NCBI RefSeq assembly: GCF_029338515.1
Contig: NZ_CP119988.1
Span: forward strand, 1,922,001 to 1,986,000
Source of the DNA: Haloglomus litoreum
Lineage (GTDB): Archaea > Halobacteriota > Halobacteria > Halobacteriales > Haloarculaceae
Length of the DNA: 64,000 nt
Reading direction: 5' to 3'
Part shown: positions 18,259 through 28,068 of the stretch, in pieces
Numbering within the stretch: the stretch's first letter is position 1
Layout of the letters: the number at the start of each line of letters is the position of its first letter
The notes under the pieces: model-generated
The model's input: only the letters and a program-made list of their open reading frames with translations
What the model was told of the DNA's origin: nothing
The model's database searches: none
Made by a program: the position numbers and the translations under genes

Positions 18259-19413
18259 ATGGACACCGACACCGGGGGCGGCTCCGGCGACGACGGAGCC
18301 CCGGACCGACCGCTCGTGGCGCTCGTGATGGCCGGCGGCACCGGAACGCGACTCTATCCGGCGAGCCGGCCGGGCCGCGAGAAGCAGTTCCTCGACTTCG
18401 GGACCGGTCGGTCGCTACTCGCCCGGACCGTCGAGCGCGCGGCGTTCGCCGACCGGACGTTCGTCCTCGCCTCGCCCGCGACGGCCGAGCGCGCCCGCGA
18501 GTCGGTCGCGGACCTCGACCACGAGGCGACCGTACTCGTCGAGCCAGCCGCCCGCGACACCGGCCCCGCGCTCGTCTACGCCGCTCACCGCGTCCGCGAG
18601 GCCGTCGGGGAGTGCGTGCTGTGCTGTCTTCCGAGCGACCACCACGTCGGCGACGGGTTCGCCGCGACGATGGAACGGGCGGCGGGCGTCGCCGTCGGTA
18701 CCGGTGGACTCGTGCTGCTCGGCATCGAGCCGGACAGCGCGGCGACGGGCTACGGCTACCTCAAGCCCGGCGACGCGCGCACCCTCGACCACGACAGCGA
18801 CGGCGACGACAGCGGCTACCACCCCGTCGAGCGGTTCTACGAGAAGCCCGACGCCGGAGCCGCGGCCCGCTACCGGCAGTCTGGCTACCTCTGGAACGCC
18901 GGCACGTTCGCGTGGACGCCCGAGGCGCTGCTCGCGGCCGCGCGGGACTCCCCCCTCGCGCCGCTGGTCGACGCCTGTGAGGAGGGCGTCCCCGAGGCCG
19001 GGTACGACGATGTCGACGACGTGAGCATCGACTACGCGGTGCTGGAGCGACACGGGGGCGCGGGCGGTGGCGGTGACGACGCGGGCGACGACGAGACGGG
19101 CGACGGGCACGACGTGTTCGTCGTCCCGGCCGACTTCGAGTGGGACGACCTCGGGACGTGGGACGCGCTGGACTCGCTCGTCGAGCGGGACGCAGACGAC
19201 AACGTCGTCGCCGGGGAGGGCCGCTCGCTCGCCATCGACAGCGAGAGCTGCACGCTGGCCACCGGCCCGGACGCCCACGTCACGGTCGTCGATGTCGACG
19301 ACCTCGTGGTGGCGACCTACGACGGGCGGACGCTGGTGATTCCGGAGCGGCGAGCAGACCGGGTGCGAGAGGTCGTCGACGCGCTCAGGGAACGGGGCGA
19401 GTACCCCGGGTGA
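18259..19413 (+). CDS. Mannose-1-phosphate guanylyltransferase
   Basis: 384 residues of the nucleotidyltransferase GT-A fold. The signature VMAGGTGTRLYPASRPGREKQ binds GTP. PSDHHV matches the usual metal-binding PADH. FYEKPD and LWNAGTFAW are the mannose-1-phosphate-specific motifs. An acidic Gly/Asp loop (GGAGGGGDDAGDDETGDGHD, about 275-295) is an insertion beside IDYAVLE. The enzyme makes GDP-mannose for glycan or S-layer glycosylation. No glycosyltransferase genes adjoin it, so the pathway context is not given by neighbours. Confidence 0.92.
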   Translation: MDTDTGGGSGDDGAPDRPLVALVMAGGTGTRLYPASRPGREKQFLDFGTGRSLLARTVERAAFADRTFVLASPATAERARESVADLDHEATVLVEPAARDTGPALVYAAHRVREAVGECVLCCLPSDHHVGDGFAATMERAAGVAVGTGGLVLLGIEPDSAATGYGYLKPGDARTLDHDSDGDDSGYHPVERFYEKPDAGAAARYRQSGYLWNAGTFAWTPEALLAAARDSPLAPLVDACEEGVPEAGYDDVDDVSIDYAVLERHGGAGGGGDDAGDDETGDGHDVFVVPADFEWDDLGTWDALDSLVERDADDNVVAGEGRSLAIDSESCTLATGPDAHVTVVDVDDLVVATYDGRTLVIPERRADRVREVVDALRERGEYPG

Positions 19414-19490
19414 GGGCGGCCAAGCACTGTCGCCACGCTCCCCGGGAACGAATCCGTCCGCGAGACCCGCTTGCAGGCGGACTGGCTACT

Positions 19491-19512
19491 CGGCCCCACG
19501 CGTGCGGGGCCG
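19491..19512. terminator. GC-rich hairpin between convergent genes
   Basis: CGGCCCC-8-GGGGCCG, a perfect 7-nt stem, lies between the guanylyltransferase stop (19413) and the lipoprotein stop (19544), which face each other. A second stem (GTCCGC/GCGGAC) lies just upstream. Archaeal termination usually relies on T-runs, which are absent here, so terminator function is tentative. Confidence 0.3.
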
Positions 19513-19543
19513 CAACTGCGGTCAGGCAGTCAGACGACGCGTC

Positions 19544-20839
19544 TCACTGATTGATCGCGGCGTCCAGCGAGTCGATGGCACCGCCCAGGGTCGCGATATG
19601 CTTGCGCAGGTTCTTCGCGATGGCATCGGCGGGCAGCTCGCCGCCCGAGATATCCTCGAAGAACCCACCAGCGGCGTTGGTGTAGCCGTCGAGGTTCTCG
19701 ATCGCCTCGGCCTGCCCCTGCCTGTCGTCGCCGGCGGTCGCGGCGGCGTAGTCGACGAAGAAGCCGATGTGGTCGCGCCACAGGCTCAGGAACGCGTCGC
19801 GGTTCTCCTCACCGGCCAGCTGACCGATCGCGTCGGCGAGCTCTACGGAGTTGGTGTCGAGCGTGCCCGCCGCCGCCTCGAACGCGCCGCTGTCGAGGCC
19901 CGCGGCGTAGCCGGTCTTGACAGTGATGCCGGCCAGGTACACGTGCTCCTGCAGTCCGGCAGTGAGGCCGACGCGCAGCCCCGCTGCCTCCGACTCGGTG
20001 TCGCCGTTCAGGTCGAGGGCCGCGGCCAACCCGCTGGACAGCACGCCGGCGCTTCCGACCACGTGGTCACCGGCGGCTTTCAGGTCATCGAACGCGCTGG
20101 CCTCACCCGCCGCGAACGCGTCGATCGCGGCCGACAGCGTGTCGATGTGGGCGTCGAGGTTCTCCGTCACGGCGCCGGCCGGCAGCTCGCCGCCCGAGAT
20201 GTCCTCGAAGAACTCGCCCGCGGCGTTGGTGTAGCCGTCCAGGTCGTCCAGCGCGGCCTGGCGACCCTCGTCGTCGTCCTCGGCGGCCGCGAGCGCGTAG
20301 TCGACGAAGAAGCCGATGTGGTCGCGCCACAGGCTGATGAACGCCTCGCGGTTGTCGGAGCCGGCAGCGTTGCCGATGACGTCGGCGAGCTCCACGGTGT
20401 TCTCGTCGAGCGATTTGGCAGCGAGGTCGAACTCCTTGCTGTCGGGGCCGAAGCTGTAGGCAGCGTCGACCGCGTAGCCGGCGAGGTAGACGTGCTCCTG
20501 CAGGAGCCCCGTCAGCGTCGCGCGAAGCCCTGCTGCTTCACTCGAGGCGTCACCGCCGAGGTCGGCGCCGGTGGCGATACCGCCTGCGAGCACTTTGGCC
20601 GACCCCTCGACGTGGCCAGCGGCCTTCTTGGTGTCGGCGTACGGGTTGCCGGTGCTGGTGGTTTCGACGGCGAACGATGCCTGCCCGCCCGACGACCCGG
20701 ACCCGGACCCGGACGAGTCCGGGGTCGGGGTCCCTCCGCTGTTGGAACTGGAACAGCCCGCGAGGGTCGCGAGCACTGCAGCGCTGCCTGTTTTCAGAAC
20801 GGTACGTCGATTGAATCGATCGGATACTCCGTTGGACAC
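19544..20839 (-). CDS. Tat lipoprotein with two tandem copies of a ~180-residue helical domain
   Basis: 431 residues from a GTG start. The N-terminus FNRRTVLKTG...LAGC is a Tat signal with lipobox Cys29, then a Ser/Gly linker. Two homologous halves follow (about 65-245 and 246-431). Each contains LQEHVYLAG, SLWRDHIGFFVDYA, LDGYTNAAG, FFEDISGGELPA and a final HI-TL-AID helix. The domain is predicted all-helical with conserved His residues (HVY, DHIGFF, HI-TL). I recall similar LWRxHI-type repeats in bacterial secreted proteins, but no function. The halves differ throughout, so the duplication is old. GTG is chosen because it gives the complete signal peptide. Confidence 0.75.
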   Translation of the reverse strand: MSNGVSDRFNRRTVLKTGSAAVLATLAGCSSSNSGGTPTPDSSGSGSGSSGGQASFAVETTSTGNPYADTKKAAGHVEGSAKVLAGGIATGADLGGDASSEAAGLRATLTGLLQEHVYLAGYAVDAAYSFGPDSKEFDLAAKSLDENTVELADVIGNAAGSDNREAFISLWRDHIGFFVDYALAAAEDDDEGRQAALDDLDGYTNAAGEFFEDISGGELPAGAVTENLDAHIDTLSAAIDAFAAGEASAFDDLKAAGDHVVGSAGVLSSGLAAALDLNGDTESEAAGLRVGLTAGLQEHVYLAGITVKTGYAAGLDSGAFEAAAGTLDTNSVELADAIGQLAGEENRDAFLSLWRDHIGFFVDYAAATAGDDRQGQAEAIENLDGYTNAAGGFFEDISGGELPADAIAKNLRKHIATLGGAIDSLDAAINQ

Positions 20840-21239
20840 ATACTGGTCAATACCGGACCAACCTATGCGTCTTCGCCGAACTGCACCCGGACTCTCTCCC
20901 AAATGTGTACCACACAGCACCCCTGTGTGTGATGTTCTCTGGGCGGAACGCCACGACCAGCGACGGCCAGTGCTCCCCTCGAGCGAGAGACTCGCGGACG
21001 AGGATATCGGTTACCCTCGCCTCCGAGCTGGCCTTCTACCCTCATCTTTGTTCAAAATAGCACAACTATCGGTATTAGTCGACTAAATTGGAACTACGCT
21101 TTGAAACGACAATATTATCTATTTTTACAGGCGTGAACAGCTCTCGACGAGATCGGCGCGGGATACCGACCAGACGCGCCGACCGCCAGCCCTGCCCGGA
21201 ACGCACCACCTAAATGCGACCACCTCACACGGTTCGGTA
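20840..21239. other. 400-nt divergent intergenic region with aroC promoter
   Basis: This separates the minus-strand lipoprotein from aroC. Its middle (about 21045-21135) is AT-rich, with a T-run (TATCTATTTTTACAGG) and AAAATAGC, and no coding signal. Close to aroC, ACCTAAATG (about 21207-21215) is centred about 28 nt before the ATG at 21240, matching a leaderless TATA position. I see no RNA gene or repeat here. Confidence 0.5.
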
Positions 21240-22484
21240 ATGAACGGTAACAGTTTCGGGCGGCTCTTCCGGTTCACGACGTTCGGCGAGAGTCACGGCG
21301 AGGCGATGGGGTGTACCGTGTCGGGGTGTCCCGCCGGCGTACCCATCGACGAGGAGACGGTCCAGCGCGAACTCGACCGGCGCAAGCCCGGCCAGTCGAT
21401 GATCACCACCTCGCGGGGCGAACCCGACGAGGTGTCCATCAAGTCCGGCGTACAGGACGGTTACACCACGGGCACGCCCATCGGGATGGTCATCCAGAAC
21501 AAGGACGCCCGCTCGGGCAAGTACGAGCCGTTCGTCACGGCGCCCCGGCCCTCACACGGCGACTACACCTACTCGTCGAAGTTCGGGACGCGCAACTGGG
21601 GCGGCGGCGGACGCTCCTCGGCCCGCGAGACGGTGAACTGGGTCGCGGCGGGCGCCGTGGCGAAGGCCGTCCTCGAGGCGAGCGACCACGACGTGCAGAT
21701 CAAGGCCCACGTCAACCAGATCGGCGACATCGAGGCCCCCGAGGTGACGTTCGAGGAGATTCTCGAACACAGCGAGGCGAACGAGGTCCGCTGTGCTCAC
21801 CCCGAGACGGCCGAGGAGATGCGCGACGCCATCGACCGGTACCAGGAGGAGGGCGACTCCATCGGCGGCTCCATCTACTTCGAGGCACGTGGCGTGCCAC
21901 GCGGGCTGGGTGCGCCGCGGTTCGACGCGTTCCCCGCGCGGCTCGGGCAGGCGATGATGGCCATCCCCGCGACCACCGCGTTCGAGTTCGGCCTCGGACG
22001 CGAGGCGCGCTCGGTGCGCGGTATCGACCGCAACGAGGACTGGACCCGGATGGGCGACGACGACGCCCCCGACGCCGACGAGGTCGTGGCCGACGAGGGC
22101 GACCCCGTCCCCGTGGGCAACGACCACGGCGGCCTGCAGGGCGGCATCACGACCGGCGAGCCCATCTACGGCGAGGTGACGTGGCACGCCCCGACGAGCA
22201 TCCCGAAGGAGCAGACGACCTACGACTGGGAGACCGAGGAGCACAAGCGCATCCAGGTCGTCGGCCGCCACGACCCGTCGCTCCCGCCGCGCGCGGTGCC
22301 CGTCGTCGAGGCGATGCTGTACTGCACGGTGCTGGACTACATGCTGCTCGGCGGGCGCATCAATCCGGACCGTGTCGACAACAGCCCCGGCGAGTACGAG
22401 ACCGACTACCACCCCTCCTCGCCGCAGAACGACCCCGACGACGCCGATACCGCGGCGACACCGGTCGACCCCGACGACGACTGA
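21240..22484 (+). CDS. aroC: Chorismate synthase
   Basis: 414 residues. The N-terminus MNGNSFGRLFRFTTFGESHG is the classic signature. TGTPIGMVI, GGGRSSARET and RHDPSLPPRAVPV are also present. The enzyme uses reduced FMN to convert EPSP to chorismate, the last step of the shikimate pathway to aromatic amino acids. Compared with the usual 360-390 residues it has a short inserted acidic loop (DDDAPDADEVVADEGD, about 278-293) and an acidic C-terminal tail, both common halophilic adaptations. No other aro gene adjoins it. Confidence 0.97.
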   Translation: MNGNSFGRLFRFTTFGESHGEAMGCTVSGCPAGVPIDEETVQRELDRRKPGQSMITTSRGEPDEVSIKSGVQDGYTTGTPIGMVIQNKDARSGKYEPFVTAPRPSHGDYTYSSKFGTRNWGGGGRSSARETVNWVAAGAVAKAVLEASDHDVQIKAHVNQIGDIEAPEVTFEEILEHSEANEVRCAHPETAEEMRDAIDRYQEEGDSIGGSIYFEARGVPRGLGAPRFDAFPARLGQAMMAIPATTAFEFGLGREARSVRGIDRNEDWTRMGDDDAPDADEVVADEGDPVPVGNDHGGLQGGITTGEPIYGEVTWHAPTSIPKEQTTYDWETEEHKRIQVVGRHDPSLPPRAVPVVEAMLYCTVLDYMLLGGRINPDRVDNSPGEYETDYHPSSPQNDPDDADTAATPVDPDDD

Positions 22485-22493
22485 CGCCCCGTC

Positions 22494-24086
22494 TCACTCC
22501 GACCCTGTTCTCGTGGCGGTCCCCTCCGACGTGCCGACCGGCTCCCGGGTGCTCTCGACGGTGACGCGGAAGTCGCCGTCGCCGAAGCGGAAGCGCCGGC
22601 CGCCGGTCCGGAACTCGACACGCCGGAGCGCCCCCCGCGTCACGCCGTCGTTCGTCCGGAGGCGGACCTGTTCGACGCCCTCGACGAAGGGGAGCGTGTT
22701 CCGGAGCCCCCGCGAGCGCATCGCCTGCTCCGGCAGGAGGCGGGGGAGCCCACCGCCCACCTCGGTCACCGTCGGCCGAGGGGTGGCCGTCCGGTCGCCG
22801 AGCGGGAGCCGGTCGAGGACCAGCGTCCGCGGCTCGTCGTCCGCGTCGTCGCGGGGCGGATCGGTCTCGACCACGACCCGGTCGCCGTCGCGGGTCGCCG
22901 TGGCGTCGGCGGTCGGCCGTACGGTCGTCGCCGGCGCGACCAGTTCGACCAGCGCCGCCGGGCGATCCTCGTCGTCGGTCGCCCCCGCCGCGATACCGTA
23001 GCGGCCGCCGCCGAGGAAGCCCAGCCGATGATCGAAGGGCTCGAACCCTCCGGGAACCTCGCTCGCCGGGCCGTGTGCCAGCCCGAACCGCCACCGATGC
23101 TGGCCGCCGGGCGGAACGAACCGCGCGGTCGCGTCCCTGAACAGCGGTCCCACCTCGTACCAGTCGCCGTCGAAGAGCCGGTAGACCGCCCAGTCGCTCG
23201 CGCGGACCGCCTCGCGGGAGTGGTTGACCAGCGTCAGCGTCACGGCGGCCGGCGGGTCGACCCGCTCGACGTCCGGGCGGAGGTAGACGTCCGCTCGCGG
23301 GGAGAGCTGGTGGTACCAGAGCGTCGCCCGGCCCTGGGGGAGCGGCGGGGTGGACCCCTCGAAGCGGGAGTCCACCGTCGGTCCAGGTGCATCCCGGTCC
23401 CAGGCCGACAGCGAGAGGCCGGCAGGGGCACTCGCCTCACTCACGTACCGGCCGGCCAGCGGCGCGGTCGCGTCCGGCCCCGCGACCAGGCGGAACTCCC
23501 CGAGGAGCGTCGCGTCGGCGGGTATCTCCCCCCGGTCCGGGAGCCAGTCGCGGGGGGGCTCGGCCAGCCGCCAGAACCGGCCGGCCGACCCACTCGCCAG
23601 TTCCACGTCCGGCACGCGCTCGGCGAAGGCCGACCCCGGTGCCGGCACGAGATAGCACGCTGTCGTGCCGGTCGCGGAGTCCGTCTCGGACCCGTCCTGT
23701 CGGGTCAACCGGGATCGGGGCGCGAACGGCGGGAGGTCGAACGGGGCCGTCACGGGTCCTGGCGCGCGCAGACTGAGGCGAGCACCGACCCGGGCGGGTT
23801 CCTCGGCCGTCGCCTCGCGGGCGAACCGCACCCGGACAGTGAGGCCTCCCCGAGAATATCCGGGTGGGTTGAGGGCGAGGGTCCGACCCGTGAGTGCGTC
23901 GAACCCGAACACGGCGGCCGCGAGACCCAGCTCGCGCTCGAACGGGTCGGGCGTCGGACGCGGCGTGTCCGTCGGGACGGGTGCCGGCGTCAGCGTCCGC
24001 CCCGACTGGTCCGGATCACCGTCGCCGGAGAGCCCGGAACAGCCCGCCAGCCCGGCGAGTCCGGCGAGGAGTGCACGTCGTCGCAC
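22494..24086 (-). CDS. Secreted lipoprotein of unknown function
   Basis: 530 residues from a GTG start. MRRRALLAGLAGLAGC is a short Tat-like signal with lipobox Cys16, followed by a Pro/Thr linker. The mature protein is beta-rich with several sandwich-like segments (for example AAVTLTLVNHSREAV, then HRWRFGLAHG) and is unusually rich in Arg, Pro and Gly. I cannot name a family. It converges on aroC with only 9 nt between stops. No binding or catalytic motif is evident; an exported structural or ligand-binding role is likely. Confidence 0.65.
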   Translation of the reverse strand: MRRRALLAGLAGLAGCSGLSGDGDPDQSGRTLTPAPVPTDTPRPTPDPFERELGLAAAVFGFDALTGRTLALNPPGYSRGGLTVRVRFAREATAEEPARVGARLSLRAPGPVTAPFDLPPFAPRSRLTRQDGSETDSATGTTACYLVPAPGSAFAERVPDVELASGSAGRFWRLAEPPRDWLPDRGEIPADATLLGEFRLVAGPDATAPLAGRYVSEASAPAGLSLSAWDRDAPGPTVDSRFEGSTPPLPQGRATLWYHQLSPRADVYLRPDVERVDPPAAVTLTLVNHSREAVRASDWAVYRLFDGDWYEVGPLFRDATARFVPPGGQHRWRFGLAHGPASEVPGGFEPFDHRLGFLGGGRYGIAAGATDDEDRPAALVELVAPATTVRPTADATATRDGDRVVVETDPPRDDADDEPRTLVLDRLPLGDRTATPRPTVTEVGGGLPRLLPEQAMRSRGLRNTLPFVEGVEQVRLRTNDGVTRGALRRVEFRTGGRRFRFGDGDFRVTVESTREPVGTSEGTATRTGSE

Positions 24087-24212
24087 ACCCGCACCTCCGG
24101 ACGGCCGGGATAAATCCCTTCAGGTGACGCAGGCACCCGGGCGCCCCGGACCCGGTGTGGCGCTGTGGCCCCGCCGCGATGTCCCGCGAGCGAACGGCGT
24201 CCTCCTGTGCGC

Positions 24213-24788
24213 CTACCCGTCGAGGTCGTCCTCGTCCCGCTCCCCGTCCGACGCGGGGCCGTCCCACTCCGACCGCAACAGCCCGTAGATGGCGATATCG
24301 TGGTAGTCGGCCTCCCGGTAGTACGCCTCCCGCCGGGTCCCCTCGCGGGTGAAGCCCACCTTCTCGACGACCCGGCGGCTGGGGTCGTTGTCCGCCCGGA
24401 GGCGTGCCAGAACGGAGTTGGCGTGCAGTTCCGCGAACGCGAAGGCGACGAGTGTCCGGACGGCGTCGGTCGCGTACCCCTTCCCCTGGCCCCCCGGGAG
24501 GACGTAGTAGGCTACCTCGGCGACGCGTGCGCGGTCGTCCGTGACGGTGACCCCCGCCCAGCCCAGCACCTCGCCCTCGGCGCGGATGGCACAGGGGACG
24601 CCGTCGCTGTCCCCGGAGCGCCGCTCCCGGATCCGCTCGCGGGCCTCCTCGGTCGTCAGCCCGGTCTCGTACGCGCCGGTGGCCCGCATCGCCGGGTGAT
24701 TGCGCGACTCCCGGTAGGCGTCGACGTGGGTCAGGTCGGAGGGGTCGAGCGGTTCGAGTTCGACGCGCTCGCCCGAGAGGAAGGTCAT
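24213..24788 (-). CDS. GNAT family N-acetyltransferase (RimJ/RimL-like)
   Basis: 191 residues. MTFLSGERVELEPLDPSDL is typical of RimJ/RimL-type acetyltransferases. The acetyl-CoA pyrophosphate loop appears as GQGKGYATDA, and NDPSRRVVEKVGFTREGTRREAYY closes the fold. The acceptor is unknown; protein N-termini or small amines are possible. Its start lies 2 nt after the GGPP synthase stop, so the two genes are almost certainly co-transcribed. Confidence 0.9.
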   Translation of the reverse strand: MTFLSGERVELEPLDPSDLTHVDAYRESRNHPAMRATGAYETGLTTEEARERIRERRSGDSDGVPCAIRAEGEVLGWAGVTVTDDRARVAEVAYYVLPGGQGKGYATDAVRTLVAFAFAELHANSVLARLRADNDPSRRVVEKVGFTREGTRREAYYREADYHDIAIYGLLRSEWDGPASDGERDEDDLDG

Positions 24789-24790
24789 CG

Positions 24791-25843
24791 TCAGTACTCC
24801 CGCTCGACCAGGTAGTCCGCGATGGCGGCCAGCAGTGCCTTCGGCTCGCCGTCGGGGAGCACCTCGAGGTTCGCCTTGCCCGAGGCGACCAGGTCCAGCG
24901 CCGTCTCGCGTGCGTACTGGATGGACCCGGCGGACTCCAGCCGGGCGACCGCCTCGTCCACGTCGGCCTCGCTCACCTCGTCCACCTCGTCCGGAAGGAG
25001 GCTCTCCACGTCCACCCCCTGCTCGCGGGCGTGCAGGGTGACGAGCGTCCGCTTGCCCTCGACGAGGTCCGAGCCGCGCTGCTTGCCCAGCTGCTCGGAC
25101 GGCGTCGTCAGGTCGAGGAGGTCGTCCTGGATCTGGAAGGCGCGGCCGACATCCAGTCCGTAGCCGGCCAGCGATTCGACGGTCTCGTCGTCGGCACCGA
25201 GCAGTATCGCCGGAATCGCGGCCGCAGCAGCGTACAGCACGGCGGTCTTGAGCTCGACCATCTCCAGGTACTCGTCCGTGTTCACGTCCTCGCGGCCCTC
25301 GAACTCCACGTCGAACGCCTGCCCCTCGCAGATCTCCGTACAGGTCGTGGCCAGGCGGTCGAGGGCCCGGACGGCGCGCTCGGGCGGTGCGCCGGTCTCC
25401 AGCATATACTCGAACGCCTTCGAGTAGAGGGTATCGCCGGCGAGGATGGCCGTCTCGAGGTCGAACTCGCGGTGGACGGCCGGCACCCCCCGACGGAGGT
25501 CGTCGTCGTCCATGATGTCGTCGTGGATGAGCGTGAACGACTGGATGACCTCGATGGAGACGGCAGCGCTCATCACGTCCACCGGCTCGCCCTCGAGGTC
25601 GGGGAGGGCGTCGTAGTCCGTGGCCATCGGCTCGGTGCCGGTGACGGCTTCGGCGACGAGCAGGAGCATCGTGGGCCGGAGTCGCTTCCCACCGGCGTCG
25701 AGGAGGTAGCGCGACGCCTCGTAGAGCCGTTCGGGCTCCTGCACGGGGAGTCGGTCGACGATGGCGTCGTTGACCAGCTCACGGCGGTCGTGGATAGCCC
25801 GGTCCACATCCACGTCATCGCCGCCTGCGTCCGGGTCGGTCAT
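24791..25843 (-). CDS. idsA: Geranylgeranyl/farnesyl diphosphate synthase
   Basis: 350 residues of the trans-isoprenyl diphosphate synthase family. The first Asp-rich motif DDIMDDDDLRRG and the second QDDLLDLTTP bind magnesium and diphosphate; GGKRLRP and KTAVLYAAA are further family markers. It makes the C20 (or C15) precursor of archaeal membrane lipids and carotenoids. Residue size before the first Asp motif, which sets chain length, was not resolved. Haloarchaeal idsA genes often neighbour RNase J, as here, with one small membrane-protein gene between. Confidence 0.94.
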   Translation of the reverse strand: MTDPDAGGDDVDVDRAIHDRRELVNDAIVDRLPVQEPERLYEASRYLLDAGGKRLRPTMLLLVAEAVTGTEPMATDYDALPDLEGEPVDVMSAAVSIEVIQSFTLIHDDIMDDDDLRRGVPAVHREFDLETAILAGDTLYSKAFEYMLETGAPPERAVRALDRLATTCTEICEGQAFDVEFEGREDVNTDEYLEMVELKTAVLYAAAAAIPAILLGADDETVESLAGYGLDVGRAFQIQDDLLDLTTPSEQLGKQRGSDLVEGKRTLVTLHAREQGVDVESLLPDEVDEVSEADVDEAVARLESAGSIQYARETALDLVASGKANLEVLPDGEPKALLAAIADYLVEREY

Positions 25844-25970
25844 GGTGGTCGCTCATCGCCGACACTCAAAAGCCCCGCGGGTCTCGTCGGTAGCGTCGCT
25901 CGGCTACCGAACCGAGCCCGAGAGGGGTGCCGGAAGGACCGTCGAACGGCGGCCGAGCCCGACCGGGCCG

Positions 25971-26207
25971 CTACAGCGGCCCCGGGGCGAAGGCGTACAC
26001 GATGACGAAGAACGCCAGGAGGCCGATGCCGGCGAGCAGCGAGGCGACGGGGACGGCGGCCCCCGCGGCCGCACCCGCGATGAGGGTTCCGACGTAGGCC
26101 AGCGTGGCGACGAACACCGCGCCGAGGAGGAGCTTGATGGCCGGACCGATGGCACCGGGGCGTGCCGGTCCGGTCGCACCGCGACGTGAGCGGGGTGGCG
26201 TGCTCAT
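25971..26207 (-). CDS. Small two-helix membrane protein
   Basis: 78 residues: a basic N-terminus (STPPRSRRGATGPARPG) and two hydrophobic segments (LLLGAVFVATLAYVGTLIAG and LLAGIGLLAFFVIVYAF). It lies between RNase J and GGPP synthase on the same strand. No function is known to me. The ATG at 26207 is preferred to one three codons upstream. Confidence 0.55.
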   Translation of the reverse strand: MSTPPRSRRGATGPARPGAIGPAIKLLLGAVFVATLAYVGTLIAGAAAGAAVPVASLLAGIGLLAFFVIVYAFAPGPL

Positions 26208-26328
26208 GCATGACACACGCTACCGGAGCTACTAAAACTACGGGGCGGTCGACGGACGGCTCCGGGGCAGGAATGGGGCCGCACGGCTCCGGGGCGCGGC
26301 ATCGCAGGGATGCCCGCCCGCGGTGGCG

Positions 26329-27681
26329 TTACTCGGTCAGCTGGATGGTGTTGCCGTTGGACGTGACGTGGAGGTCACGGCCCAGCTTGTAGCCCTCGGA
26401 CTTGCAGAGGTCCGCGTACGGCGCGAACCCCTTCATGTTCTGGTGGGCCGGGATGACGTTCTGGGGCTGGAGCGCGTCCAGCATCGCGTAGTGGCCCTCG
26501 CTGTTCAGGTGGCCCGAGACGTGGATGTCGTCGTAGATGCGGGCACCCTGCATCCGGAGCAGCTGCTCGGACTGGTAGCGCTGGCCCTCGTTGGTCGGCT
26601 CCGGGATGACCCGTGCCGAGAAGATGACCTTGTCGCCCTGGTCCAGTTCGTAGGGGGTCTCGCCGCGGCCCATCCGGGTGAGCATCGCGCGCGGCTCGCC
26701 CTGGTGGCCCGTGACGACGGGGAGGTAGTCCTCCTTGCCCTCGTTCATGATGCGCTTGAACGTGCGGTCCACGCTCTTGCGGTGGCCGTACATGCCGACG
26801 TCGTCGAGGAAGTCGACGAAGCCGAGGCGCTCGGCCGTCCCGCTGTACTTCTCCATCGACCGGCCCAGCAGGACCGGCTGGCGCCCGATGTCGCGGGCGA
26901 ACTCGACGAGGCTCTTCACACGTGCGACGTGGCTGGAGAACGTGGTGGCGACGATGCCGCCGTCGTAGTCCTCGATGGAGGTCATCACGTCCTTCAGGTG
27001 GCGCCGGGCGACGGATTCGGAGGGCGTGCGGCCCTTCTTGCCCGCGTTGGTGCAGTCCTCGATGTAACAGAGGACCCCCTCGCCCTCGCGGCCGATCTCG
27101 CGGAACCGCTTCATGTCGATGGGGTCGCCGATGACCGGCGTGTGGTCCATGCGCTTGTCGAGGCCGTAGACAACGGCGCCCTCGGGCGTGTGGAGGACGG
27201 GGTTGATGGCGTCGATGATGGAGTGGGTGACGTTGACGAACTCGAGCTGGACCTGCCCGGAGTCGCCGATCTGCATCTGCTCGCCGGCCTCCATCTTCTG
27301 GAGGTCGTTCTTGACGCCGAACTTCTCCTCGCTCTGGATCTGCTGTTTGACCAGTTCGATGGTAAAGGGCGTCGCCACGATGGGCGCGTCGTACCGGTGG
27401 GCGAGCTTGGAGATGGCGCCGATGTGGTCGAGGTGGCCGTGCGTGGGCACGATGGCCTGCACGTCGCCCTCGATGTCGCTCATGACGCGGTCGTCCGGGA
27501 TGGCCCCCATGTCGATGAGGTCCAGGCTGTGCATCCGCTCGGTCTCGACGTTGTCGTGAATGAGGACCTTCGACAGGTTGAGCCCCATGTCGAAGACGAC
27601 GACATCGTCGCCAGCTCGGACGGCAGTCATCTGCCGACCGACCTCCTCGTAGCCGCCGATTGTCGCGATTTCTACTTCCAT
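26329..27681 (-). CDS. rnj: Ribonuclease J
   Basis: 450 residues of the metallo-beta-lactamase/beta-CASP family. The zinc motif HGHLDH (His81, His83, Asp85, His86) is intact, followed by further ligands and the beta-CASP portion (SRSMEKY, then [11 protein letters not shown] near the end). Archaeal RNase J is a 5'-to-3' exonuclease in RNA turnover and processing. The start [15 protein letters not shown] matches archaeal RNase J. The long in-frame upstream extension is low-complexity. It is divergent from the DUF357 gene across a 387-nt GC-rich gap. Confidence 0.95.
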   Translation of the reverse strand: MEVEIATIGGYEEVGRQMTAVRAGDDVVVFDMGLNLSKVLIHDNVETERMHSLDLIDMGAIPDDRVMSDIEGDVQAIVPTHGHLDHIGAISKLAHRYDAPIVATPFTIELVKQQIQSEEKFGVKNDLQKMEAGEQMQIGDSGQVQLEFVNVTHSIIDAINPVLHTPEGAVVYGLDKRMDHTPVIGDPIDMKRFREIGREGEGVLCYIEDCTNAGKKGRTPSESVARRHLKDVMTSIEDYDGGIVATTFSSHVARVKSLVEFARDIGRQPVLLGRSMEKYSGTAERLGFVDFLDDVGMYGHRKSVDRTFKRIMNEGKEDYLPVVTGHQGEPRAMLTRMGRGETPYELDQGDKVIFSARVIPEPTNEGQRYQSEQLLRMQGARIYDDIHVSGHLNSEGHYAMLDALQPQNVIPAHQNMKGFAPYADLCKSEGYKLGRDLHVTSNGNTIQLTE

Positions 27682-28068
27682 GGTTCTGTGCCGAGTGGCC
27701 GCCCCGGACGACGGGGGGACCGGCGAGACCGCATAGCTGCGCGGCCGACGACGGGTGGGCGTCCCGCGACCGCAGGGCCCGAACGCGGGCCCGGAGGCCG
27801 GTCCAGCGGCTCCAAGCGGAGCCGTGGCCGGGGCGTGCCGACCGTCGGCGGGTCGTCGGGCGGATTCCGGTCGGCCCCACGAACCGTGGAGCCGGCCCGG
27901 ATCGTTCCCGACGACGCTGCCGGTCGCCCCCCGTACGCGTTCCCGGGGCGACCGATGCTCGGTTACCTGCAGGTCCGGAGCGCAGGCGTATAAGTTCGGG
28001 GGTTCGACCTCGGAGGGGGGTTCAGCCCGGGCGACACGCCTTAGCCCCTCGGTGCCGCACGAGTCGGT
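27682..28068. other. GC-rich 387-nt divergent intergenic region
   Basis: This lies between RNase J and the DUF357 gene. I see a short GGCTCC-5-GGAGCC hairpin near 27807-27823 and an isolated CGTATAAGTTC (about 27986-27996) that could be a promoter on either strand. No coding frame looks protein-like. Its length could reflect a structured 5' region for rnj, but no riboswitch is recognisable. Confidence 0.35.

Noticed and set aside
26323-27993. A 556-residue plus-strand frame opposite RNase J
   Set aside because: Repetitive Val/Asp/Leu antisense translation of rnj; no plausible start signal.
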